Assembly (NCBI GenBank): GCA_021777365.1
Contig: JAJYDP010000034.1
Span: 1 to 15,827, forward strand
DNA length: 15,827 nucleotides
Source: Chloroflexota bacterium
GTDB taxonomy: Bacteria; Chloroflexota; Limnocylindria; Limnocylindrales; CSP1-4
Direction of reading: 5' to 3'
The notes below the pieces were generated by a model. It was not told the DNA's origin. It was given only the letters and a program-made list of their open reading frames with translations, and searched no databases. Shown piece by piece: positions 7,827 to 14,919 of the stretch. The first letter of the stretch is position 1, and each line of letters opens with the position of its first letter. Both the position numbers and the translations under genes were made by a program.

Positions 7827-8861
7827 ATGGCCACGACCCCCGCCGGCCTGGACGACCGTCCGAGCGACCGTCTCGGCCGTCCCCTTCACGACCTGCGGAT
7901 CTCCGTCACCGACCGCTGCAACTTCCGCTGCACGTACTGCATGCCGCGGGAGGTCTTCGGCCGCGACTACGCGTTCCTGCCGCGAGCCGAGATCCTGACC
8001 TTCGAGGAGATCGCAAGGCTGGCCCGACTGTTCGTCGGCCTCGGGGTGAGCAAGCTGCGCGTCACCGGCGGCGAGCCGCTCGTGCGCAAAGATCTGCCTG
8101 ACCTGATCCGCCAGCTGGCCGCGATCGGCGGCGTCCGGGACCTTGCGCTGACCACCAACGGCGCCCTGCTCGCGGCCCAGGCGGGCGCGCTCCGCGAGGC
8201 CGGCCTCCACCGCGTCACGGTCAGCCTGGATTCGCTGGACGACGCGGTGTTCGGCGCGATGAGCGGGGTTGACTTCCCGGTGGCGCGCGTGTTGCAGGGG
8301 ATCCGCGCCGCGCAGGAGGTCGGGCTGGAGCCCGTCAAGGTCAACGCGGTGGTGAAGCGCGGCCTGAACGAATCGGGCGTCCTGCCCCTGGCGCGGTACG
8401 CGCGGGACCACGGCCTGATCCTGCGCCTGATCGAGTTCATGGACGTGGGGCAGTCCAACGGGTGGCGGCTGGAGGACGTGGTGCCGGCCGCAGAGCTCGT
8501 CGAGACGATCGACGCCGAGTTCCCGCTCGAGCCGGAGCCGCCGTCCTACCCGGGCGAGGTCGCCGCGCGCTGGCGGTACCGCGACGGGGCGGGCGAGATC
8601 GGCGTGATCGCGTCGGTGACGCAGCCGTTCTGCGGCGCATGCACGCGCGCGCGGCTGTCGGCGAAGGGCGAGCTGTTCACGTGCCTGTTCGCGGCCTCCG
8701 GGGTGGACCTCCGGGCGCTGGTCCGCGGTCTCGCTTCGGACGAGGAGATCAAGGCGGCGATCGCCGGGAGGTGGCGCAGCAGGGCGGATCGCTATTCCGA
8801 GCTGCGGTCGGCCGAGACGGCCGGTCTGCGCCGGGTGGAGATGTTCGCGATCGGGGGCTGA
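7827..8861 (+). CDS. moaA: GTP 3',8-cyclase, molybdenum cofactor biosynthesis
   Basis: MoaA is the radical-SAM enzyme that, with MoaC, turns GTP into cyclic pyranopterin monophosphate, the first step of molybdenum cofactor synthesis. The 344-residue protein is full length. The N-terminal cluster motif CX3CX2C is CNFRCTYC (C31, C35, C38), and GGEP at 81-84 is the SAM-binding motif. The second cluster motif CX2CX13C is also complete (C269, C272, C286). The conserved C-terminal double glycine is present (FAIGG). The ATG at 7827 has no strong ribosome-binding site, which is odd for a gene in this block, but no better start is seen. It follows the XdhC and MobA-like genes on the same strand, with the CoxG relic between; moaC, moaD and moaE are not in the window. 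Confidence 0.96.
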   Translation: MATTPAGLDDRPSDRLGRPLHDLRISVTDRCNFRCTYCMPREVFGRDYAFLPRAEILTFEEIARLARLFVGLGVSKLRVTGGEPLVRKDLPDLIRQLAAIGGVRDLALTTNGALLAAQAGALREAGLHRVTVSLDSLDDAVFGAMSGVDFPVARVLQGIRAAQEVGLEPVKVNAVVKRGLNESGVLPLARYARDHGLILRLIEFMDVGQSNGWRLEDVVPAAELVETIDAEFPLEPEPPSYPGEVAARWRYRDGAGEIGVIASVTQPFCGACTRARLSAKGELFTCLFAASGVDLRALVRGLASDEEIKAAIAGRWRSRADRYSELRSAETAGLRRVEMFAIGG

Positions 8862-8923
8862 GGCGCGCGGGCCTCGGCCGTCGCGCGGTTGACGGCGAAC
8901 GCGTCAGCGCCGAAGCTCGATCC

Positions 8924-9724
8924 ATGGACGCCGACGACCCGGTGCCGCAGGCTCTCCTCGAACGATTGGCCGCGGACATCCGCGCCGTCCTCGGGGGTGA
9001 CCTGGTCGGGCTCTACCTCTATGGATCGTCGGTGTCGGGTGGCTTCGATCCGGGGGTGAGCGACCTCGATCTGGTGGCGGTGACCGCGGATGGGATCGAG
9101 GGGATCGACCTCGTCGGTCTCGGGCGGATGCACCGCGACTTCGTGCGCCGCAACCCTGAGTGGAGGGAGCGGATCGAGGTCGTCTACGTCGGACGGGCGG
9201 CGCTCTGGTCATTCCGGACGAGCCCCGGTCCACTCGCGGTGATCAGCCCCGGCGAGCCGTTCCACGTTCGAGAGGAGCGGGTCGTCGCGTGGCTTCAGAA
9301 CTGGTACCTCGTGCGGGAGACCGGGATCACCCTGTACGGGCCCTCCGCCGCGACGCTCGTCCCGCCGATCGTCTGGACCGAGTTCGTGGCGGGGACGGTG
9401 CGCTATGCCAAAGAGCTTCGTGACCGGGACTTCGAGGAGGCCAGTCCCGGGGCCCTTGCGTACGCCGTGCTGGCCGTGTGCCGGGCGCTCCGGACCGTCC
9501 GCACGCAGACGCACGGCTCGAAGCAGGAGGCCGCCGCCTGGACGCGGGAGCGGATGCCTGACTGGGCCTGGCTCATCGATGCCGCACTTGGCTGTCGGCT
9601 GTCACGAGGAGCGTCCGGCTTCGACGACGTGCGGACGCGCGCCGCCGGCATGAGGTTCATCCGGCTCCTCGGCGACGAGATCACGGGCACCGCCTGGGCT
9701 GGACCGCCGCAATCGGCCGCGTAG
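8924..9724 (+). CDS. Aminoglycoside adenylyltransferase-like nucleotidyltransferase
   Basis: A 266-residue cytoplasmic protein of the ANT(3'')/ANT(9)-like class. The nucleotidyltransferase core is YLYGSSVSGGFDPGVSDLDL (31-50): GS at 34-35 and the metal-binding DLD at 47-49. The following helix and strand (RIEVVYVGRAAL) give the third acidic position. The C-terminal half is the helical domain typical of these enzymes (VWTEFVAGTVRYAKELRDRDF; ALAYAVLAVCRALRTVRT; SKQEAAAWTRERMPDW). Such enzymes transfer AMP to aminoglycosides, but environmental homologues often have untested substrates, so resistance is not demonstrated. ATG 8924 gives the normal family length; the frame is open far upstream only as a shadow of moaA. 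It stands 62 bp after moaA, with no clear shared function. Confidence 0.85.
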   Translation: MDADDPVPQALLERLAADIRAVLGGDLVGLYLYGSSVSGGFDPGVSDLDLVAVTADGIEGIDLVGLGRMHRDFVRRNPEWRERIEVVYVGRAALWSFRTSPGPLAVISPGEPFHVREERVVAWLQNWYLVRETGITLYGPSAATLVPPIVWTEFVAGTVRYAKELRDRDFEEASPGALAYAVLAVCRALRTVRTQTHGSKQEAAAWTRERMPDWAWLIDAALGCRLSRGASGFDDVRTRAAGMRFIRLLGDEITGTAWAGPPQSAA

Positions 9725-9822
9725 GACCGCCGCCGCGACGCATCGCCAACCGGTGCGACGCGCAAACCCGGGCCACCCGCCTGGCGAGAAGGACCGGCGC
9801 CGGAGCGACGTCGGGCCGACCC

Positions 9823-11391
9823 TCAGTCGGTGCAGCGCAGGCCCGCCCGGGGAACCGTGCGGTAGAGCAGGTACGCGTCCACCGCGTCGCGCGCGCACGC
9901 GCTCACCAGGTACCCGGTGTGCCCCTCGCCGACGCGGGTGACCAGGACCGCGGAGGGGAGCTGCCGCGCGACGTCCTGTGCCCAGGCATAGGGCGTGGCC
10001 GGATCGCCGGTCGATCCCACCAGCACGATCGGCGGGGCGCCCGGTGCCGTGACCGGGGCGGGGACCCGGTCCGGTGGCGTGGGCCAGTAGGCGCACTCGA
10101 CGTCGTTGAACGCCAGCAGCCGCCCGACGCGCGGCGCGACCGCGGTGAACCGCGTGGCCAGCGTGCTGTAGGCGGCGGGGTTACGGGGCGACGGCCAGTC
10201 GAGGCATGTGACGGCGTAGTAGGCGTCGACCAGGTTGGAGTACGAGCCGTCGGGGTTGCGGCCGCGGAGCGGGTCGCCCAGGAGGAGCATGAGGCTCGCG
10301 TCGCCGGCCCGCGCCTGCGCAAGCGCTTCGGCGAGCACGGGCCAGGCCGCCTGCGCGTAGAGCGACTGGGTGACGGCCTCCCACGCCTGTGTGGGTCCGA
10401 CGGGTTCGCGGTTCGTCAGCCGCGGCGTGGGCACGGGGTGCCGGTCGATCTGGCGCATGAGGGTGTCGAACGCGGGTCCCGGCCGCCCCCCGGAGTAGAA
10501 GGCGCAGGTGGGGTGGGCTGCGCAGTCGGCCAGAAACCGGTCGAGCGCCCCCTCGAACGCGACGGCCTGGTCCTGACGGAAGGTGGCTTCGCCGAGGCTC
10601 GGGTCCACCACGCCGTCCAGGACGAGGGCGCGGATGTGGGTCGGGAAGAGCGACGCGTAGTCCTCGCCGATCAGCGTCCCGTAGGAGAACCCCAGGTAGG
10701 TCAGCATCGCGTCTCCCAGCGCGGCACGGACCTGGTCGAGGTCGCGGGCGACGTCCGCGGTGGAGAGATACGGCAGGAGGTCGGCGTTGCGCTGCCCGCA
10801 TTGCTGGGCGAACGCCTTCGCCCCGTCGAGCAGGTTGGCCAGCTCGGCCGGAGTGTCCGCGGTCGAGTCCTCCGGGATGAAGTGGTCCAGGTTGTCCACG
10901 CAGCGGATGGGAGTGCTGGCTCCCACGCCGCGTGGGTCGAAGCCGACGACGTCGAACCGGGCGAGGACCTCGGGCGGGAAGATGGCGGTGGCGTCCTGCC
11001 GCACGAAGTCGATGCCGCTCTCGCCGGGCCCGCCCGGGTTCACCACCAGCGAGCCGATGCGGTGCGCCGGATCGGTGGCCGGGAGGCGGACCAGGGAGAG
11101 GCGCACCGTGGGGCCCGCGGGGTTGGCGTAGTCCCGCGGGACGTCGACGATGCCGCACTGGAACCCATTGCCGCAGTCGCTCCATGCCACGGGCGGCTGT
11201 GGCGCCAGCGTCGGAATGGGGGTGGGGGAGGGGGAGGAGGCCGGGCCGGCCCCAGTCGACGCCGCCGCCTGGGCCGGCGGCGGCGGCGTGGGACGGGCGG
11301 TGGACGCGCAGGCCGTCGCCAGCAGCGCCACCGCGACCGCCAGCGCACCGAGCGCCGGACCGTGCTTCCCCGGACGCGTGGCGTCGCGCAT
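9823..11391 (-). CDS. Exported TAP-family alpha/beta hydrolase (lipoprotein)
   Basis: A 522-residue hydrolase resembling tripeptidyl aminopeptidases of Streptomyces (peptidase family S33). The N-terminus is a signal sequence with a lipobox-like LLATAC and Cys28 as the probable lipidation site, followed by a Pro/Ser/Thr-rich linker (31-68), so it should be anchored outside the membrane. The oxyanion loop is VVNPGGPGESG (116-126). The catalytic triad is readable: Ser236 in GFSYGT, Asp463 in GSTGDPATPY and His491 in GEGHTGY. The C-terminal ~100 residues match the TAP-like domain. Peptides or esters exposed outside the cell are the likely substrate, but the exact one is unknown. It lies downstream of the LLM oxidoreductase on the minus strand, separated by 137 bp with two hairpins, so it probably has its own promoter. 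Confidence 0.93.
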   Translation of the reverse strand: MRDATRPGKHGPALGALAVAVALLATACASTARPTPPPPAQAAASTGAGPASSPSPTPIPTLAPQPPVAWSDCGNGFQCGIVDVPRDYANPAGPTVRLSLVRLPATDPAHRIGSLVVNPGGPGESGIDFVRQDATAIFPPEVLARFDVVGFDPRGVGASTPIRCVDNLDHFIPEDSTADTPAELANLLDGAKAFAQQCGQRNADLLPYLSTADVARDLDQVRAALGDAMLTYLGFSYGTLIGEDYASLFPTHIRALVLDGVVDPSLGEATFRQDQAVAFEGALDRFLADCAAHPTCAFYSGGRPGPAFDTLMRQIDRHPVPTPRLTNREPVGPTQAWEAVTQSLYAQAAWPVLAEALAQARAGDASLMLLLGDPLRGRNPDGSYSNLVDAYYAVTCLDWPSPRNPAAYSTLATRFTAVAPRVGRLLAFNDVECAYWPTPPDRVPAPVTAPGAPPIVLVGSTGDPATPYAWAQDVARQLPSAVLVTRVGEGHTGYLVSACARDAVDAYLLYRTVPRAGLRCTD

Positions 11392-11397
11392 GGGCCG

Positions 11398-11403
11398 ACT
11401 GTA
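11398..11403 (-). promoter_or_regulatory. Possible -10 element for a leaderless hydrolase mRNA
   Basis: On the minus strand TACAGT is followed by six bases and the ATG of the hydrolase gene. That is the spacing expected when transcription begins at the start codon. No ribosome-binding site or convincing -35 hexamer is visible. Confidence 0.3.
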
Positions 11404-11485
11404 CCGGATGGTGGTTCTGCTCGGCCACGTTTCAAACGCGTTGCAGGCAGCGGAGGCCGGGTTCGCCTCGTCCCTGATCCGGCAG

Positions 11486-11521
11486 CTCGGCCCCGGGAGC
11501 CGAGCCGGCCGTCGAGGCCGG
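11486..11521 (-). terminator. Two tandem hairpins after the LLM oxidoreductase gene
   Basis: Eight bases beyond the oxidoreductase stop there are two adjacent perfect 6-bp stems: CCGGCC/GGCCGG with a 5-base loop (11505-11521) and CTCGGC/GCCGAG with a 7-base loop (11486-11504). Their position and compactness suggest a terminator for the minus-strand gene. The lack of a T tract leaves this uncertain. Confidence 0.45.
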
Positions 11522-11528
11522 GGCCCGC

Positions 11529-12452
11529 CTATCGACCCGCCAGGTCCGCGACGAGCGGGCCCATCGCCTCCATCGCATGCGCGGGGATGGCGTAGTAGCT
11601 GATCCCCAGCCGGTCGCGTCGCCGCTGCAGCAGCTCGCGCAGCTGCGCGCGCGTCCCGTAGAGGACGTACGGCGTTCCGATCAGCCCGGCTCCGGCTGCC
11701 TTGAGCGCCGCGAGCAGCGACGCGTGGACGGGCCGGCCGCTGCCGACGAGCCCGGCGTCCGCGACGATCACGTTGAGCTCCAGCTCCTCGAAGCGCGGAC
11801 CGGCCGCCTCGCGCAGGATCGCCACCTTGCGGCTGGTGGCCGTCTCGGTCGCCTGCCGTACCAGCGGGCGGCCGCGCGCGTTGAACTGCGGAAGCATGGC
11901 GACGATGTCGGCCTCCCGCGCCGCCAGGCGCAGCATGCGTGGACCGCCGCCGCCGACGAGCAACGGTGGACGCGGGCGCTGGGCGGGCGGTGGCGCGACC
12001 CGCGCGCCGGCCATCCGGTAGTGGGGGCCCTCGTGGTCGACCGTCTCTCCCGACAGCAGCCGCTTGACAAGGGGCAGCGCCTCCTCCAGCCGGTCGATCC
12101 GGCGCGGGGCGGGGTCGTACGGCTGCCCCAGGCGCTGGTAATCGGCGGTGTTCCAGCCCGCTCCCAGGCCCAGCTCGAAGCGGCCACCGGACAGGAAGTC
12201 GATGGTCGCCGCCTCCCGGGCGAGCACCAGCGGATGGCGGTAGTCGTTGGCGAACACGAAGCTTCCGATTCGCAGCCGCGTGGTGGCCAGGGCCGCGGCG
12301 GTGAGCGCGGCGATCGGGGAGAGCTGCCGGCCCAGGTGGTCGGGGATGAGCAGGACCGAGTACCCGAGGCGTTCGGCCTGTCGGGCCTGCGCGGACCAGG
12401 CATCCGGCGTGGCGGCCCAGGAGGCCGTCACGCCGAAGCGGAACGGGTGCAT
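11529..12452 (-). CDS. LLM-class F420-dependent oxidoreductase
   Basis: A 307-residue TIM-barrel flavin/F420 enzyme of the luciferase-like superfamily. The order FRFGVTASW (strand 1), AERLGYSVLLIPDHLG, AALATTRLRIGSFVFANDYRHP, REAATIDFLSGGRFELGLGAGW, PLLVGGGGPRMLRLAAREADI is the classic LLM pattern. The GLGAGWNTADYQRLG and RVAPPPAQRPRPPLLVGGGG blocks point to the F420-dependent branch related to the mycobacterial MSMEG_2516 type rather than an FMN monooxygenase; this is recalled from the family, not tested. The start is the ATG at 12452, where homology begins; the frame is open further upstream but reads as Arg-rich shadow. There is no clear ribosome-binding site; a TACCGT lies seven bases before the ATG. 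The substrate is unknown. Confidence 0.9.
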   Translation of the reverse strand: MHPFRFGVTASWAATPDAWSAQARQAERLGYSVLLIPDHLGRQLSPIAALTAAALATTRLRIGSFVFANDYRHPLVLAREAATIDFLSGGRFELGLGAGWNTADYQRLGQPYDPAPRRIDRLEEALPLVKRLLSGETVDHEGPHYRMAGARVAPPPAQRPRPPLLVGGGGPRMLRLAAREADIVAMLPQFNARGRPLVRQATETATSRKVAILREAAGPRFEELELNVIVADAGLVGSGRPVHASLLAALKAAGAGLIGTPYVLYGTRAQLRELLQRRRDRLGISYYAIPAHAMEAMGPLVADLAGR

Positions 12453-12526
12453 GGCGGACACGGTACCCGAGACCGTCCGCATGCGCCGCGCTGGCAGAGT
12501 CTCCGGGCCTGCGCTACAAGGGGGGC

Positions 12527-12877
12527 ATGCGGTGGCCGCCTGGCACACCGCCGGAATGCGCGAGGTTCGACGACGTGGCGCAACGCGGTCAACCCGAGCG
12601 ATGTGTCTTCTGCGGGAACCCGATCGGGCCCGACGAGCCGGCGGTGGGGCACGGCGAGTCGGCCGCCCACGCCTCGTGTGCCGACGCGGGCCTGGGCGAC
12701 GAGCGCCTGTGGGACGGGATAGCGATCGCGGTCGGCGACGGCGCCCCGGCACAAGCCGATGACGGCTCCGCGTCCCCAGGTGGCCAGGGGCCTCCCGCGG
12801 CAGGCCGCACGGGTTGCGTCATGCTCGCGGCTCTGCTGCTGGCCGTGGCATCCATGACGTGGCGGATCTGCGGCTGA
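12527..12877 (+). CDS. Small membrane-anchored protein with LIM-like zinc knuckle
   Basis: I do not recognise this 116-residue protein as a named family. It contains CVFCGNPIGPDEPAVG and, 18 residues after the second Cys, HASC, giving C26-X2-C29-X18-H48-X2-C51. That is the spacing of the first half of a LIM or treble-clef zinc finger. A Gly/Pro/Ala-rich linker (70-95) leads to one C-terminal hydrophobic segment, VMLAALLLAVASMTW (98-112), which could anchor it in the membrane. AAGGGGGG at 12518-12525, right before the ATG, is a plausible though very close ribosome-binding site. It is divergent from the LLM oxidoreductase with 74 bp between. The Cys/His spacing is the main reason to believe it is real; its length is short enough for a chance frame in this GC-rich DNA. 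Confidence 0.6.
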   Translation: MRWPPGTPPECARFDDVAQRGQPERCVFCGNPIGPDEPAVGHGESAAHASCADAGLGDERLWDGIAIAVGDGAPAQADDGSASPGGQGPPAAGRTGCVMLAALLLAVASMTWRICG

Positions 12878-12889
12878 CGCGGCGGCCGA

Positions 12890-13077
12890 GCCGTTCGCAG
12901 GTCGCGGGCGTATGGAGTATCGGCTCGGTCGACGGATTGCTCGGCGAAGTTGAGGTAGCTGCACCCCGCGTGCCGCGGCGCGAGCGCGGCCCGAACCATG
13001 GCGGCATGGGGCTCGGCGGCGGCCGCCACGTCCGCGTTCAACACGGGGCTGACGGCGACGACCGCGACCACGGGCTC
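12890..13077 (-). pseudogene. C-terminal relic of a berberine-bridge-type FAD oxidoreductase
   Basis: On the minus strand, directly after the stop of the SDR-like gene, one frame reads VVAVVAVSPVLNADVAAA, HAAMVRAALAPRHAGCSYL, then NFAEQSVDRADTPYARDL. This follows the end of many actinobacterial and chloroflexal FAD-binding oxidases, where an alternating strand, a helix ending in AALAPW, and YLNF-(A/T)E-x-(P/S)VD precede a K-x-x-YDP-x-x-x-F-x-x-N end. Here the Trp is lost, the YDP...N block is unrecognisable, and no FAD-binding N-terminal domain exists nearby. I infer a decayed gene remnant. The call rests on pattern recall and no stops prove inactivation. Confidence 0.45.
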
Positions 13078-13999
13078 AGCTCTCGGACCCTCGGCGGTGG
13101 CCCCTGCGTGTGGCTCGCTCCGCCGCCTCTCGATAGGGGATGAGTGGCAGGTGCACCAGCTGCCGGATGGGCCACGGGTCGCCCACGAGATCGTCGCCGA
13201 GGTGGTCGAGGCCGGCCCGAAGGCCTCCGGGCGGGAGGCCGCGCACCCGCTCCAGCAGGCCCGCCAGCGGGCGCAGCGCCCGCAGGGGCAAGTGCAGCTT
13301 GAGCGGGTGGGATCGCCCGAGCAGGTCGGCGGTCGTGTCGACCAGCGCATCGTAGGGCACGAGCTCGTCGGTCCCGACGTCGAAGGCACGGCCGTACGAG
13401 GCCCGCTCGTCGAGCACACGCACGAGGTAGGCGACGAGGTCGTCGATCCCGATGGGACGCCAGAGCTGGCGTCCGGCTCCGCGGACCACGGCCACCCGGC
13501 GACGCGCGGCCGCGAGGAGCCCCTCGAAGCCGACGCCGCCGCGCCCGACGATGAGGCCGGGCCGGACCACCGTCACGTCGAGCTCGCTCCGGAAGAGGAG
13601 TGCCTCACCCTGGGCCCGGGCCCGGACCCACGCGTTCGCGGCGTCGGCCCGTGCCCCGATGAGGCCGACCACGATCAGGCGACGGACACGGGCACGGCGG
13701 CACGCCGCCACCACCTCGGCCAGTCCCCGCAGCTCCGCGGCGGCGAAGTCGCCAGCGCCCCGACCCTGCGCTCGCGTGATCGTCTGGACCGCCAGGTACA
13801 CGGCGCGGACGCCCCGGAAGGCGGCGTCGAGGGCCGCCGGGTCCCGCATGTCGCCCGCCACGAGCTCGACCGCGGCGGGAAGGAGCGTTTGGGCTCGGTG
13901 GCGATCGCGCACCAGTGCGCGGACGGGCAGGTCCTGCTCGAGCAGGCCCAGGGTCAGGTGGCGGCCGACGAAGCCGGTCGCGCCGATGACGAGGATCAC
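13076..13999 (-). CDS. NAD(P)-binding SDR/NmrA-like protein
   Basis: A 307-residue atypical short-chain dehydrogenase. The N-terminal Rossmann motif is VIGATGFVGRHL with GxxGxxG at 6-12, followed by a basic residue cluster ALVRDRHR after strand 2, which favours NADP, and then VELVAGDMRDPAAL, the usual third strand. RLIVVGLIGA, DVTVVRPGLIVGRG and the YGRAFDVGTDELVPYDALVD region are typical of the NDUFA9/NmrA-like branch, which often lacks the catalytic Tyr-x-x-x-Lys; I do not see that motif here. The start is GTG at 13999 with AGGAG upstream on the minus strand. It is divergent from a marR gene and shares a spacer with strong operator-like repeats, so it is the probable regulated partner. The reaction is unknown. 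Confidence 0.85.
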   Translation of the reverse strand: MILVIGATGFVGRHLTLGLLEQDLPVRALVRDRHRAQTLLPAAVELVAGDMRDPAALDAAFRGVRAVYLAVQTITRAQGRGAGDFAAAELRGLAEVVAACRRARVRRLIVVGLIGARADAANAWVRARAQGEALLFRSELDVTVVRPGLIVGRGGVGFEGLLAAARRRVAVVRGAGRQLWRPIGIDDLVAYLVRVLDERASYGRAFDVGTDELVPYDALVDTTADLLGRSHPLKLHLPLRALRPLAGLLERVRGLPPGGLRAGLDHLGDDLVGDPWPIRQLVHLPLIPYREAAERATRRGHRRGSES

Positions 14000-14014
14000 G
14001 GCGTCTCCTATTCG

Positions 14015-14052
14015 TGATGCAACATGGATGTCGTATCACGCATGTTGCATCA
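14015..14052. promoter_or_regulatory. Candidate MarR operator: three copies of an 11-bp half-site
   Basis: The half-site TGATGCAACAT occurs on the plus strand at 14015-14025 and as its exact complement at 14042-14052; extended by one base it makes a perfect 12-bp inverted repeat with a 14-base spacer. A third copy, TGATACGACAT on the minus strand (14028-14038), pairs with the first in a 24-bp palindrome with a 2-base centre and 9 of 11 matches. A fourth partial match, ATGTATCAT, follows at 14052-14060. The cluster fills the spacer between the divergent SDR and marR genes, so an autoregulated MarR operator covering both promoters is the natural reading. Confidence 0.7.
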
Positions 14053-14054
14053 TG

Positions 14055-14060
14055 TATCAT
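14055..14060 (+). promoter_or_regulatory. Possible -10 element of marR
   Basis: TATCAT differs from the consensus at one base and lies about 24 bases before the marR ATG. It leaves room for a short leader carrying the ribosome-binding site. It abuts the third operator half-site, so a bound repressor would cover it. No convincing -35 hexamer is present. Confidence 0.4.
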
Positions 14061-14083
14061 CGGGCTGTCAACCTGGAGGTCCG

Positions 14084-14548
14084 ATGAGTCCCGCCGAAGA
14101 GCTCCGCTACCTGATCCTCGCGGCGCAGCGCGAGGGCAACCGCGAACTCGCGCGCGTGCTGCGCTCGCTCGGCCTCACGCCCGCCCAGGCGGAGGTGCTG
14201 GTCGTCCTGGACGCCGGCGCGCCGCTCTCGGTCCGCGGCCTGGGGGCACGCCTGGTATGCGAGAGCGGGAGCCCGAGCCGCCTCGTGGCCGGGCTGATCG
14301 AGGCCGGGCTCGTCGAGCGTCGTCCCAGCTCGGAAGACGGGCGCGTTTCGGAACTCCGCCTGACGGCGGCAGGCAAGGCCGCGGTCGAAGGTGTTCGTCG
14401 CGTCGAGGAGGCGCTCCACGCTGCGATCGAGGCCGCCGGGTCGGAGGCGGAGCTGGCTGGCGTCCTCGCGGTGCTGCGTCGGCTCGTCGCCGATCGCCCA
14501 GCAGGCCGGGCCATCGAGTTCCGCCGCAGATCCTGCGCAGACGCCTGA
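14084..14548 (+). CDS. MarR-family transcriptional regulator
   Basis: A 154-residue winged-helix regulator. The helix-turn-helix runs LTPAQAEVLVVL (31-42), LSVRGLGARL (48-57), GSPSRLVAGLIEAGLVER (62-79), and the wing is PSSEDGRVSELRLTAAG (81-97), with the family's DGR turn intact. Flanking helices (ELRYLILAAQREGNRELARVL and the 98-140 region) would form the dimer interface. The ATG at 14084 follows GGAGG at 14074-14078; an in-frame ATG at 14024 lies inside the operator and is rejected. The gene is divergent from the SDR-like gene, with the half-site cluster between them, so it probably represses itself and that gene. The effector is unknown. No cysteine near the N-terminus suggests an OhrR-type redox switch. 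Confidence 0.92.
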   Translation: MSPAEELRYLILAAQREGNRELARVLRSLGLTPAQAEVLVVLDAGAPLSVRGLGARLVCESGSPSRLVAGLIEAGLVERRPSSEDGRVSELRLTAAGKAAVEGVRRVEEALHAAIEAAGSEAELAGVLAVLRRLVADRPAGRAIEFRRRSCADA

Positions 14549-14689
14549 AGGCGCGGCGAGCGAGCTACTCTGCCCGACGGCGGAGATGACGGCGAGGCAG
14601 GTGGGAACCGGCGGGTCGAGCCCTCTCGCCCCGGCCAGATCAGCGGCGTCGAGACCAGTTGCCGGATCGGGATGATCGCTCGGACGCCG

Positions 14690-14800
14690 CGGCCGACCCC
14701 ACCAGCTGGGGGCTGCGCGCGCCGGCTGCATCCCGGTCCAGGTCGGGCGTGTAGATCGTGAGCGTGAGCCCCGCGCTCGCGGTGGCCGAACCACCGCGCT
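14690..14800 (-). pseudogene. Possible tyrosine-recombinase C-terminal relic
   Basis: The 371-bp gap between marR and the small membrane gene holds no intact gene. On the minus strand it reads ARWFGH (ending 14782), then, after one extra base near 14781, ASAGLTLTIYTPDLDRDAA. Joined, this follows the end of phage-type integrases, LGHASxxxTLxxYxH...DxxRxAA, with the GH pair and the nucleophile-like Tyr at 14753-14751. The usual His after Tyr-Thr is Pro, and the upstream HxLRH motif is not recognisable. I infer a decayed integrase fragment; similarity over ~30 residues is short. The flanks (14549-14689 and 14801-14919) show no further gene, tRNA or clear attachment site. Confidence 0.35.
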
Positions 14801-14919
14801 TCTTCGGCATCGAGCCAGTCACGCCCGCCGCTTCCTGAACCCCCGGCCTCTCAAGCCAGGGCCGGTCCATAGACTCGCGTGAGATCCGGCTGTGGAATCC
14901 CGGCTGGTGGGACCGTTGA

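Noticed and set aside
9919..11595. Long plus-strand frame opposite the TAP hydrolase gene
   Set aside because: Gly/Arg-rich shadow; the minus strand has the full catalytic triad and signal sequence.
12453..12752. N-terminal extension of the LLM oxidoreductase
   Set aside because: Arg/Pro-rich residues without similarity to the family, which begins at the FRFGV strand right after ATG 12452; it also covers the divergent zinc-knuckle gene.
14549..14919. tRNA or attachment site beside the possible integrase relic
   Set aside because: No T-arm consensus (GGTTCGA-type) or cloverleaf could be found, and no flanking direct repeat was seen.
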